Below, one piece after another: positions 41,727 to 50,573 of a stretch of DNA of 64,000 nt. Numbering within the stretch: the stretch's first letter is position 1; each line of letters begins with the position of its first letter. The notes beneath the pieces were generated by a model. The model ran no database searches. It saw nothing but the letters and a program-made list of their open reading frames with translations, and had not been told where the DNA came from. A program made the position numbers and the translations under genes. The stretch is from Herpetosiphon gulosus (GTDB lineage Bacteria > Chloroflexota > Chloroflexia > Chloroflexales > Herpetosiphonaceae), in the NCBI RefSeq assembly GCF_039545135.1, contig NZ_BAABRU010000012.1:1-64000 (forward strand), in the 5' to 3' direction.

Positions 41727-44700
41727 ATGATTCCAATACGCCGTGTTATGAGTATGTTGATTGTAAGTAGTATGATGATTGGTATCGTCCCTTCAAAACC
41801 AGTGCAATCAACCGCGCCCAAGCTTCAACCCGCCGCTGATCAAGCAACATTAAACAATATTTTGCTTGATGCTGATGATGGTGAATCCTCCTCGCTTAAT
41901 GTAGAAACCGATCCATGTCCTGAATCGGCGACAAGCCTTGAGCTACCAGATTTAGATCCAACGCCAAATCAGCCACAAAATGCTAGGGTTAATCATACCA
42001 ACCAAGCTTTGCCACGCACAAATTACCCATTAAATTGTGAATTTGCGCGAGATCGCGAAATTTTAGCCACGCTTAGCCCTGAAACGTTCAGCCTTGAACA
42101 TGCCAACCAATCTTTTACAACTGATTCACTAGTTGTGCCCGAAGTTACCCAAATGTTGCTGTTTGAATATTTGGTTGGACGCAAAACTGCCGATAGCATT
42201 ACGCCACTGCATGTTGAAGTTCTGAGCGGAGCCGATTTTAATATTGTTACCAATATCAGCCATAACCGCATCAAGAGCCAATATCGGCTAGGCTGGCAAA
42301 CTGGTTTATTAAATATCCAAGCATTTCGTGGTCAAACAATTAAGCTGCGCTTTATTAACGACTGGTGGTGGGTTGATCAACCGTCGGCACAGGTGCGTAA
42401 TCTGCGTTTGACCCAAGAAATTCCTGATTGGGAGCTATCAAATATTGGCGAATTCGCGATTCACCATGACGATCTAATCGGTGCTCATGCGGTGATCACT
42501 GGAGCTAATGCCAGTCTGACCTCAGCCCCGATTGATATTACCAACCAAACCCAGAGCCTCGCATTTCGTTATCGGACAGGCCGCTGGCTGAACGATGGTC
42601 ATGCGCCAGTGTTTGTTGAGGTGTTGAGTGGGGCAAACTTTGCCACAGTAACCCGGATTGATCAATGGACAGTGGGCGGAAGATTGACTGATGGTTGGCG
42701 CGAAGCAGTGCTCGATCTTCAAGCCTTTCATGGCCAAACCATCAAAATCAAAATCATTAATGATTGGTGGCCCCATGAGCCACAAGTTACCTCGCTTGAT
42801 AGCTTCACTCTAAATTGGGCTGTGCCAGGCTGGGATATTTCCAATGCCAGTTTTGTGCGTACAAATAGTGCCCACATTTCATCAAGCAACGACATTACAC
42901 TATTAAATACTGATTTTGAGCAAGATTTAGTTGCCTTTGATGTACTTGAAAATGCTGATTTTGAGCTATCGAATGTGCTATTAGCTGAGCTAGGACAAGC
43001 ACCTATCAGCTTGACGGGAATCCATGCAACCGCAACAAGTACTGAATTTGCTGTGCCAACTGCTGCCACCAGTATTCACTTTGAATATCTAGTTAGCGAT
43101 TTGGATAATCCTAATCTTAACCAATTGCTGGCAGTTGCAGTTCTCAGTGGCGAGAATTTTGAAATTCGCGAGTTTCCCCGCAGCCATGAATTTTTTGGTT
43201 CTAGCCAAGTCGGTTGGCAGCAAGGCCGAATTGATCTTGTTGGTTATCGTGGCAAAACGATTAAATTGCAATTTATTAACCCAACTTGGGGTAATCCGAC
43301 CAGTCAAATTAGTACTTTACGGCTTGTACAAGATGTGTCGGGTTGGGAAACTTCGAATCATCAACTGATTAAGGTAGATACTAATCCAGACCAAGGAAAT
43401 CATTTGTATCTGCATGGGCATACCACCCAATTAACCTCACTTGATTTTACCGTGCCGCTGACTGCCCAACAAGTGCGTTTTGCTTATCAATCAGGCTTTA
43501 TAAATGATGATGCAGCCCGTCAACGAGTTGCAATTAGTATCCTAAGTGGCGAATCCTTTCATATTTCCACAGCCTTGCCTCACTATTATTTGTTTAGCTC
43601 AACCAACCAGGGCTGGCAAAGTCTAGCCATCAATCTACAACGATTCCAAGGCCAAGTTATCAAATTACGCTTTCAATTAGAAACTCATCAAATGGCTTAT
43701 TTGCGACTAGATAGTTTTGAAATCGCTCAAGTAGTCGAGGGTTGGTCGAGCAGTGAACATGCACCCGTTAACCTAGCAGCAAATGGCTCTAATGGGCAGA
43801 GCATTCAATTTGCTGGGAATAATGCGACATTTACGAGTGACGCTTGGACTGTCTTATCAGATACCCAAGCACTGCAATTTAGCTATAAAACCCAACATCC
43901 TGAGTCCTGGTGGCGTTCAGTAATCGAAGTAAATGTGTTAAGTGGCAATAATTTCGAAATTATTACGCCAATTGGCTGGGTTCATGGCAGCGGCAATGAT
44001 CCTGATAATGGCTGGCATGAGGCTAATCTCAATCTAGCTCAATTCCAAAATCAGCTAATTAAGCTTCAATTTAAGCATCAAGGCCATGGTTACTCCACCT
44101 CGTGGATTGATAATCTTGAGTTGATTGCTGGCCCAACTTCTAGCACTCAGGGAAGTCAAGCTGCTCCCGATAATGCTTTTATTGAACTTTCGCGAGGCGG
44201 CCAGCATGTTACCAGTTCGAGTTTTGATCTTGCAAGCGATAGTCAATTCTTACGTTTTAAGTATCAAATTGGCAATAAAGATCATGGTAATGCCCAGCAT
44301 CATTTAGCAGTTGAAGTACTCTCTGGAGCCAATTTTACAACGATAACCAGGATTGATCAGCATCAATTGCGCTATGCACTGAATGATGGCTGGAAGATCG
44401 CGCAATTGCCAATTCAGCAATTCCAAAATCAAACGATCAAAATTCGCTTTATTGCCCCTGATTGGGTCTCTGCCCCAATTGTGCGGATTGATAAGGTCGC
44501 TTTGCTCAGCCCACGCGCCACGCTTACGAATCCGATCGCTGCTAATGGCACAGCCTATTTGAATGTCCCACTCACCGAATTAGGTGGTCCTACTACAACC
44601 GCGACAATGACCATTACCTCACTCGTTGTGTACGATGAATATTTAGATATGGCGGGGCAAGTAAATTATAGTGGTGTGAGCTACTCATTTGCCTTAACGG

Positions 44701-45833
44701 GCGATCTCTATCATTCAAACCTTGGTACATCTGGCGATATTGTGGCTGAGCTTCAAGACACGACCAAAACCTTTGATTCTTTATATTTTGCTATGCGGCA
44801 GCAGCCATTTGGACCACAAACCGATCCTTCAATCACTAACGAAAATCTATCGTTATATCTCAAACGTCAGGGAACACGCGAAGCCACGCTGATTGATCTT
44901 GGTCTGAATGACCCAAGTAATATGCTGCTAACCCCAATATTCCAATCTAGCTCGCTTAGCCCTGCTGAGTATGGCAGCGATTATTGGTTTGGCAAACTGG
45001 TTGAGCCTGAATCAACCTTTGAAGCGCTGGGTGACCCACATGAAAAGAAGTGGACTTGGACTCGCAGGACTGTTGGCAAAGATTGTTCATTATTCCAACA
45101 GCTCATTTTTGGGATTGTAATTACAGTTCCAGATATTGATATTGGTATAAATAGTGGAGAATTTGGAAGCCAATTAGAAGTCCTTGCAGCGATAACGAAT
45201 GGATATGTTACACCAGGGCAATCTTGGCCTGACAGTTCATGTGATATCTATGATGAAGATAATGCAGGCGTGACCTTGGGATCTAAGGATGATCCAGTAA
45301 CAGTTAAGTTTGTATCCTCAGGCAATGGTTTAACAGGTAATGCAGCACAAGGTGATTATCTAAGCCATGCATTATTTGGAGGTAAGGCGACTAGATTTAA
45401 AAAGAATAATTCACTGTGGTTTGATCAATTCATTGGGGATTTGATTAAATCAATTGATATGGTTTCAAAATTCTACTCAACCCCAATCTCAGTTGGTGAT
45501 GTAGCTCAACTCTTCCCAGAAGGTACCCCAGCTATGGATGATAAACCAGCTTTATCAAATAGTATGATCCTCAACGACTGGGATGATAATCCTAATACGA
45601 AAATCAAGGTAGTAAAAATACCATTCCAACAAGCGATATTAGTTAATAGAGAAAATTATTTTATGGCCTTACTGAATGTAGCGTGTAAGAAACAAAATTT
45701 TAAAAAAGATATGCAATTAAAAATATTCTGGGATGTTTCATTATATGATAATGTGACCAAAAAAGAACTAAATCAGGGTTTATATAATAAAACATTCTTA
45801 ATTGATTATAAGAGTGGGCCTTGTAATAAGTAG
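41727..45833 (+). CDS. large secreted protein with six ~120-residue beta-sandwich-like repeats
   Basis: A 1368-residue protein. ATG 41727 (MIPIRRVMS) is chosen because the signal-peptide-like start follows it and aaggaag lies just upstream. From about 42160 to 44500 there are six repeats. Each has a hydrophobic strand (e.g. LAFRYRTG), 'VEVLSGANF', a GW before a strand, then 'QAFHGQTIKIKIIND', and most close with a 'GWD/GWETS' strand. The spacing suggests jelly-roll/MAM-like carbohydrate- or protein-binding domains, as in immune-inhibitor-A-type proteins. The last ~440 residues are unrelated, unassigned and AT-richer. No catalytic domain seen. Probably an adhesin or matrix protein. Confidence 0.75.
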   Translation: MIPIRRVMSMLIVSSMMIGIVPSKPVQSTAPKLQPAADQATLNNILLDADDGESSSLNVETDPCPESATSLELPDLDPTPNQPQNARVNHTNQALPRTNYPLNCEFARDREILATLSPETFSLEHANQSFTTDSLVVPEVTQMLLFEYLVGRKTADSITPLHVEVLSGADFNIVTNISHNRIKSQYRLGWQTGLLNIQAFRGQTIKLRFINDWWWVDQPSAQVRNLRLTQEIPDWELSNIGEFAIHHDDLIGAHAVITGANASLTSAPIDITNQTQSLAFRYRTGRWLNDGHAPVFVEVLSGANFATVTRIDQWTVGGRLTDGWREAVLDLQAFHGQTIKIKIINDWWPHEPQVTSLDSFTLNWAVPGWDISNASFVRTNSAHISSSNDITLLNTDFEQDLVAFDVLENADFELSNVLLAELGQAPISLTGIHATATSTEFAVPTAATSIHFEYLVSDLDNPNLNQLLAVAVLSGENFEIREFPRSHEFFGSSQVGWQQGRIDLVGYRGKTIKLQFINPTWGNPTSQISTLRLVQDVSGWETSNHQLIKVDTNPDQGNHLYLHGHTTQLTSLDFTVPLTAQQVRFAYQSGFINDDAARQRVAISILSGESFHISTALPHYYLFSSTNQGWQSLAINLQRFQGQVIKLRFQLETHQMAYLRLDSFEIAQVVEGWSSSEHAPVNLAANGSNGQSIQFAGNNATFTSDAWTVLSDTQALQFSYKTQHPESWWRSVIEVNVLSGNNFEIITPIGWVHGSGNDPDNGWHEANLNLAQFQNQLIKLQFKHQGHGYSTSWIDNLELIAGPTSSTQGSQAAPDNAFIELSRGGQHVTSSSFDLASDSQFLRFKYQIGNKDHGNAQHHLAVEVLSGANFTTITRIDQHQLRYALNDGWKIAQLPIQQFQNQTIKIRFIAPDWVSAPIVRIDKVALLSPRATLTNPIAANGTAYLNVPLTELGGPTTTATMTITSLVVYDEYLDMAGQVNYSGVSYSFALTGDLYHSNLGTSGDIVAELQDTTKTFDSLYFAMRQQPFGPQTDPSITNENLSLYLKRQGTREATLIDLGLNDPSNMLLTPIFQSSSLSPAEYGSDYWFGKLVEPESTFEALGDPHEKKWTWTRRTVGKDCSLFQQLIFGIVITVPDIDIGINSGEFGSQLEVLAAITNGYVTPGQSWPDSSCDIYDEDNAGVTLGSKDDPVTVKFVSSGNGLTGNAAQGDYLSHALFGGKATRFKKNNSLWFDQFIGDLIKSIDMVSKFYSTPISVGDVAQLFPEGTPAMDDKPALSNSMILNDWDDNPNTKIKVVKIPFQQAILVNRENYFMALLNVACKKQNFKKDMQLKIFWDVSLYDNVTKKELNQGLYNKTFLIDYKSGPCNK

Positions 45834-45846
45834 TTAGTTTGAATAG

Positions 45847-45888
45847 CCATAACGATAGCTTGGTATAAACAGTAGGCTATCGTTATGG
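45847..45888. terminator. 13-bp inverted repeat after the repeat protein
   Basis: ccataacgatagc (45847-45859) is perfectly complementary to 45876-45888 with a 16-nt loop. It has no T tract and ends 18 bp before the next ATG. It could be a terminator or an operator for the following gene. Confidence 0.5.
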
Positions 45889-45906
45889 CGCAACAAAGGA
45901 GTTACA

Positions 45907-46581
45907 ATGACCTCATTTCAACGTTGGTTAATGTCCGCTTTAGCGCTGAGCTGTTTGGTGCTTAGTTTTTACAGCTATACAATCAATCACAACCTAGAGG
46001 TAGTAGAAGATCGCCAGCGCGGGCAAATTGCGACTACAGGGCAATCATTATGGTTCAGTTGGTATCATTGTGCTGATAAACTTACTTGGGCTTTAAGAGC
46101 GGTTGATAGTAAGCAACAAGCAGATGTTGTGACCTATCTTTATACTGCACGAATTCATTGTAGCTCAGCTTCTGAATTTACCTATAACTATAATGCTGCC
46201 TTAGATTGGTCAATCAAACCTTGGTGGAATCTAGGCCTTGGCTCAGGCGATGTTATCGGATTTGTGCGTTTATTCTATTACTACTCATCCCAAATAGGGT
46301 CTATTATCAGCTCAATTAGAGAGGATGGCTCAGTTAGTCCAGCCAACCGTGCTCGAATCCAGCAACTTTATGAAGATCTTGAAACACTTACCGAGCAAAT
46401 ACCTGAAGCAATGCTGCAAGAGGGCGATATTGCTAAAATCCACGAGGCGCTTGCGGGATGGTGTGGAATGGTCAATGATGTCAAAGCTAAAGAAACAATT
46501 ATCTTAACCGACGAACAATACCTAGGTGTTTGCGAGAAAGACCCATTCGCAATAAACCCTGTATCAGAAACTGGTCGTTAA
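45907..46581 (+). CDS. secreted or N-terminally anchored protein, unknown function
   Basis: A 224-residue protein with an N-terminal hydrophobic segment (WLMSALALSCLVLSFYSYTI) and an otherwise soluble, mainly helical body (RIQQLYEDLETLTEQIPEAML). It has several cysteines (WYHCADKL, ARIHCSSA, AGWCGM, GVCEKD) that could form disulfides outside the cell. aaaggag lies 6 nt before the ATG. It follows the six-repeat protein on the same strand and may be co-expressed with it. No family recognised. Confidence 0.65.
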   Translation: MTSFQRWLMSALALSCLVLSFYSYTINHNLEVVEDRQRGQIATTGQSLWFSWYHCADKLTWALRAVDSKQQADVVTYLYTARIHCSSASEFTYNYNAALDWSIKPWWNLGLGSGDVIGFVRLFYYYSSQIGSIISSIREDGSVSPANRARIQQLYEDLETLTEQIPEAMLQEGDIAKIHEALAGWCGMVNDVKAKETIILTDEQYLGVCEKDPFAINPVSETGR

Positions 46582-46612
46582 CTATATTCACTTCCAACAA
46601 TCCCTGTATCTC

Positions 46613-46966
46613 GTGAATATTGGGTTGTATTCGCTGATGGTCTTTCTAACTATTTTTAGTGCTTCAAGAATTGTCCGTTGGTGGCTTGATGATCCTTGGT
46701 ATCTATTAGATTATGCAACATTCATTTGGTTTCCGATTGGGTTGTTACTGCTGAATCCCTTGATTTGGCAAAGAATGTATGCATTGACAACCTTGGTAAT
46801 CACCGGAAGTAGCTTGCTATTGCTGAATATATTTCTCATGGGCTTTATGCGGGTCGATTTTAGTGATGCTGATCAAATTGGTTGGGGCGTGGTAACCCTA
46901 TTTTCGGTGGCAATAACCTTGATTGTTTGGCATCGAGCTGCGCCATGGCGTAAGTTCAATCGGTAA
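46613..46966 (+). CDS. small four-helix membrane protein, unknown function
   Basis: A 117-residue hydrophobic protein with about four membrane helices (LYSLMVFLTIFSAS, LLDYATFIWFPIGLLLLNPLIW, ALTTLVITGSSLLLLNIFLMG, WGVVTLFSVAITLIVW). The start is GTG at 46613 with no good ribosome site, 31 bp after the previous stop. It may be translated by coupling, or begin elsewhere. No family assigned. The following 230 bp to 47197 show nothing recognisable. Confidence 0.55.
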   Translation: MNIGLYSLMVFLTIFSASRIVRWWLDDPWYLLDYATFIWFPIGLLLLNPLIWQRMYALTTLVITGSSLLLLNIFLMGFMRVDFSDADQIGWGVVTLFSVAITLIVWHRAAPWRKFNR

Positions 46967-47197
46967 ATTGATACACGGATAAGCATGCTAGATGATTGAA
47001 CATCTTTGAAATAGCTGACTCCAAACAACCAAGATCTAGCATGCACTATTTTTCTATAGCTTGAACTAAAACACTGGATGAGCAAAGCATTACAATTGGC
47101 AAAATTCACCTCAACCGACCCCTATAAAGGATGGGCAAGCTCTAGGCGATCCGCTATCATACAGTTGTTACACCAATCAACCTAGGATCAAAAATAA

Positions 47198-48697
47198 ATG
47201 CTTGCTTATTGGATTAATTTGGTATTTGTGGTGCTTGAAACGGCTTTGGGCACGTTTATTTTGGCCCGCGCTAGCCATTATCGCCCAGCCCGAATCTTTT
47301 TTGGGTTAACCTTATGCTTAGTGGTGATTAATAGCACATCGCTTGCCCGTAATTTAACAAATGATCGTGCTATTGCATACGGGTTGGTTGGAATGGCCCT
47401 AGTGAGCCTTGGGCTGCTCTTTTGGTTGATGTTGCTCTTGTTTGCGGCGTTGTTTATGCCACAATGGTGGGAAGGCTCACGCCCAATTCGTCTGATTTCA
47501 TTGGTGTATGGCCTATCGATTGGCTTATTAGCGCTTGATCTGCTTGGGCAATTTGGCTGGTTCACTGCGGATATCGAGTTCGTAGATGGAATTTATCGGC
47601 CAATCGCTGGGCCAGCGGCGGGTTTAATGTTGGCTTTATTTAGCCTGGGGTGGTTGGTACAGCTTGGATTGTTGGGCATGGCATTTTGGCGACAACCAGC
47701 AACCCGCCGCTCCATTAGTTGGTTGGCTTTTGCAATTCTCTTTTCAGCATTGACTAACTCGGTATTGGGGATTGTTAAGCTTGAGCCAAGTGGTCAGTTG
47801 GCAAGTGTGCTACAAACGTTGCCCTTGGTTTTAAGTTTGACCTACATTGTTTTGCGTGGCAGTTTGTTTCAGACCAAGCAAGTGGCGGTGGAGCAGGCTT
47901 TGCAAACCATGAGCGAAGCGATGGTAGTCGTTGATCGCGAAGGAATGATTGTGTATCTCAATAATGCAGCCCACCAGCTTGGTTTGCAAACTCAACAACC
48001 ACTTCCACAGACATTCCAAGCGATTGGGGTTGCTGCTGCTGATGTTGAGGCGTTGGCTAAAGCATTAGCTCAGCCACAAGTACAAGCTTTTACCCAAACG
48101 CTAGCCTTGGGAAACCCGTTGCGCTTACTGGAAAATGCGGTATCGCCAATTTTGGATAGTGCAGGGCAGAGCCAAGGTTCGATGTTGTTTATTCGGGATA
48201 TTACCGAGTTGGAGCGGCGCACGGCTTTGCTGGAGCAGGAACGGCGGCGCTTGAGTATGACAGTAGAACAACTTGAGCAGGAACAATCCCAACGCCATCA
48301 ATTGGCTCAGGCAGTGCAGTTGCTTTCATTTCCAACGATTCCAGTTTTGCCAGGCGTGCTGGTTCTGCCACTAATTGGAGTACTCGATCAGCAGCGAATT
48401 ACTGAATGCCAACGAGTTCTGATGGAATCCTTGAATCAGCAACCAGTTCAACGGTTGTTGATTGATTTGACGGGAGTGCAGTTGATCGATGCTGAAGGTG
48501 CAATTGGGATACAGCGAATGTTACGGGCAGCTTATTTGCTTGGTGCACAAACGACATTAATTGGGGTGCGGCCTGAGGTGGCTCAAGCCTTGGTTGGGAT
48601 GGGCACTGATTTGCTGAATGTCGCTACCGCCGCAACCTTGCAGTCAGCAGTTGGTCAAATTATTGCCAAAAACCAGGCCACGCCAAACTTAAAATAA
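47198..48697 (+). CDS. 7TM-PAS-STAS signalling protein (RsbR-like)
   Basis: A 499-residue protein with three parts. Residues 1-225 hold seven membrane helices. Residues 232-345 form a PAS domain (EAMVVVDREGMIVYLNNAAHQLG ... LFIRDITELERRT), followed by a short coiled coil. The C-terminal STAS domain (about 385-490: VLPLIGVLDQQRITECQRVLM, LLIDLTGVQLIDAEGAIGIQRMLRAAYLLGAQTTLIGVRPEVAQALVGMG) has Asp instead of the Ser/Thr at the usual switch site (VQLIDAEG). It should couple a membrane or PAS signal to a stressosome-like STAS partner. It converges with two more STAS genes. Confidence 0.88.
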   Translation: MLAYWINLVFVVLETALGTFILARASHYRPARIFFGLTLCLVVINSTSLARNLTNDRAIAYGLVGMALVSLGLLFWLMLLLFAALFMPQWWEGSRPIRLISLVYGLSIGLLALDLLGQFGWFTADIEFVDGIYRPIAGPAAGLMLALFSLGWLVQLGLLGMAFWRQPATRRSISWLAFAILFSALTNSVLGIVKLEPSGQLASVLQTLPLVLSLTYIVLRGSLFQTKQVAVEQALQTMSEAMVVVDREGMIVYLNNAAHQLGLQTQQPLPQTFQAIGVAAADVEALAKALAQPQVQAFTQTLALGNPLRLLENAVSPILDSAGQSQGSMLFIRDITELERRTALLEQERRRLSMTVEQLEQEQSQRHQLAQAVQLLSFPTIPVLPGVLVLPLIGVLDQQRITECQRVLMESLNQQPVQRLLIDLTGVQLIDAEGAIGIQRMLRAAYLLGAQTTLIGVRPEVAQALVGMGTDLLNVATAATLQSAVGQIIAKNQATPNLK

Positions 48698-48721
48698 TGG
48701 CGTGGCTCATGCGATTAATGC

Positions 48722-49537
48722 TTAGCGTGGGCGAATAGCTAGGCCTTGTAATTCAAGCGCATATTCAACCCCAGCTTGCAAGTTGGCGCGAGTAACAATC
48801 CCAGTCAAATCAATGCCCAATTGGACAATCGTTTGGGCAATTTCAGCGCCAATCCCGACCAGCACCACGGTTGAGCCGAGCAAACGCGCAGCGCGGGCAG
48901 CTTGCAACAGGTAATTAGCAACGCCAGTGTCGATCACCGGAACGCCCGTAATATCCAAAATCACAACATCGGCGCTATAGGTGTTGATAGCTTCGAGTAA
49001 GGCTTCCATAATTTGGCCAGCTCGCCGCGAATCAACCGAGCCAATCAGTGGCAATACCAAAATTCCGCCATAAACCGGCACAATTGGTGATGAAACTTCG
49101 GCTAAAGCGGATTCTTGGTTGGAGATAATTTCGATCTGGGCATCTTCATAGCCATTGAACATACCCATCATGCCTTCTTCGGTTAGCTCATGCAAGCGTT
49201 CGACCATTTCTAGCAAAAGGGTTGGATCTTCAGCATAGTATTTGCGAAATGTATTGGCAGTCGCTTGATTAATGCTACGTAAGACTTGTTGAACGCTGTT
49301 TAATGGAATATTTTGGCGGAAGCGCTCATAACTGATCGCTCGCATATGTTGTTGGTACGCATGAACATCTGGCTGACGTAAATCGCGAATTAATGCATCA
49401 ATAGCGGCAACAGCTCGTTTTTTAAGTTCATCACGCGCCATTTTGCTATATTCAACCACATTGGCTTGAATTAATTCGATCGTCGAGTCGATAATTTCAT
49501 CAAAGTGTTTGGTATAAAAAGCTGCTAAATCGGACAT
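48722..49537 (-). CDS. RsbR-like STAS protein A
   Basis: A 271-residue protein. The N-terminal ~145 residues are a helical, globin-like/RsbR-type sensor region (IIDSTIELIQANVVEYSKMARDELKKRAV, partial) and the C-terminal STAS domain runs from about 150 to 271 with VVILDITGVPVIDTGVANYL, where Thr in VIDTG is the likely phosphosite. aggagg precedes the ATG. In stressosome systems such proteins are phosphorylated by RsbT-like kinases; no kinase gene is adjacent. The STAS half is about 90% identical to the upstream paralogue (49648-50463) but the N-terminal halves differ. Confidence 0.88.
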   Translation of the reverse strand: MSDLAAFYTKHFDEIIDSTIELIQANVVEYSKMARDELKKRAVAAIDALIRDLRQPDVHAYQQHMRAISYERFRQNIPLNSVQQVLRSINQATANTFRKYYAEDPTLLLEMVERLHELTEEGMMGMFNGYEDAQIEIISNQESALAEVSSPIVPVYGGILVLPLIGSVDSRRAGQIMEALLEAINTYSADVVILDITGVPVIDTGVANYLLQAARAARLLGSTVVLVGIGAEIAQTIVQLGIDLTGIVTRANLQAGVEYALELQGLAIRPR

Positions 49538-49647
49538 AGTTGCGAGTCCTCCTAAACCTTAGGGTTTTTTGATTGCGATAAAAATGTCAACCTACTGCGA
49601 GCTGCCGAGTCTCTAAAACTATGCTGATTTAACAGCGTTGAGCCTAA

Positions 49648-50463
49648 TTAACGTGGGCGAATCGCCAAACCTTGTAAATCTAGGGCGTATTCGATGCCCG
49701 ATTGTAAGTTGGCACGGGTGACGATGCCCGTAAGATCAATGCCCAATTGAACAATCGTTTGGGCAATTTCAGCGCCAATCCCTACCAAAACCACGGTTGA
49801 ACCGAGCAAACGCGCGGCGCGAGCCGATTGCAGCAGATAGTTGGCAACCCCAGTGTCGATCACTGGAACACCCGTAATATCTAAAATCACGACATCAGCG
49901 CTGTAGCTATTAATCGATTCAAGCAGCGATTCCATAATTTGGCCTGCTCGCATCGAATCGATTGAGCCAATCAAGGGCAAAACCAAAACCCCTTCATAAA
50001 CAGGCACGATTGGCGATGAAACTTCGGCCAAGGCATAGGTTTGCGATGAGATAATTTCATCTTTGTGTTGCTGAAAGCCTTCATAAACACCTGCAATTGC
50101 GGCGGTCGTAATTTGATGGCCTTTTTCAATCACATTAATTTGATCAACGGTACTTTCGGGGTAGGCTTGGCGCAAACCCTGAATCATAATATCGGTGGAA
50201 AGGAGCAAAACCTGCAAGAAATCGCCAATCGGAATACCTTGTTGCGCCCGTAAGTAACTCGTTTCGCGCCAATAATCAGGAAAAGCTTTGGGGTGCTCTG
50301 TATCTAAATCGCGAGCATAGGGATCAAGCCCAGCGATGACGCGTTTGCGAACGTCATCACGTGATATTTTGCCGTAGGTAGGAATTTGGATTTGCAAGGT
50401 AGTAATGATGGTTTCGACGATCGATTCTTCGTGCTGCTTGAACATTTCGTAATAGTTGGTCAT
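49648..50463 (-). CDS. RsbR-like STAS protein B
   Basis: A 271-residue paralogue of the protein at 48722-49537. ATG 50463 (MTNYYEMFK) is used because aaggag lies 6 nt upstream; the longer frame adds eight residues. The N-terminal sensor region (ESIVETIITTLQIQIPTYGK ...) is of the same general type but clearly diverged, whereas the C-terminal STAS domain is nearly the same, with VVILDITGVPVIDTG. Both genes have their own ribosome sites and run in the same direction, 110 bp apart, so they form a two-gene cluster. Each probably senses a different signal and feeds the same partner. Confidence 0.88.
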   Translation of the reverse strand: MTNYYEMFKQHEESIVETIITTLQIQIPTYGKISRDDVRKRVIAGLDPYARDLDTEHPKAFPDYWRETSYLRAQQGIPIGDFLQVLLLSTDIMIQGLRQAYPESTVDQINVIEKGHQITTAAIAGVYEGFQQHKDEIISSQTYALAEVSSPIVPVYEGVLVLPLIGSIDSMRAGQIMESLLESINSYSADVVILDITGVPVIDTGVANYLLQSARAARLLGSTVVLVGIGAEIAQTIVQLGIDLTGIVTRANLQSGIEYALDLQGLAIRPR

Positions 50464-50573
50464 GCAGGCTCCTTGAATGGCTGGCAACGTTTCCGAATTG
50501 CCAAGGTATCTCGCTTCTTAGGTTGGCCAACGGAAGGGTTTCTCTACGACCCTTCCGTTGTTTGGCCAAAAAC

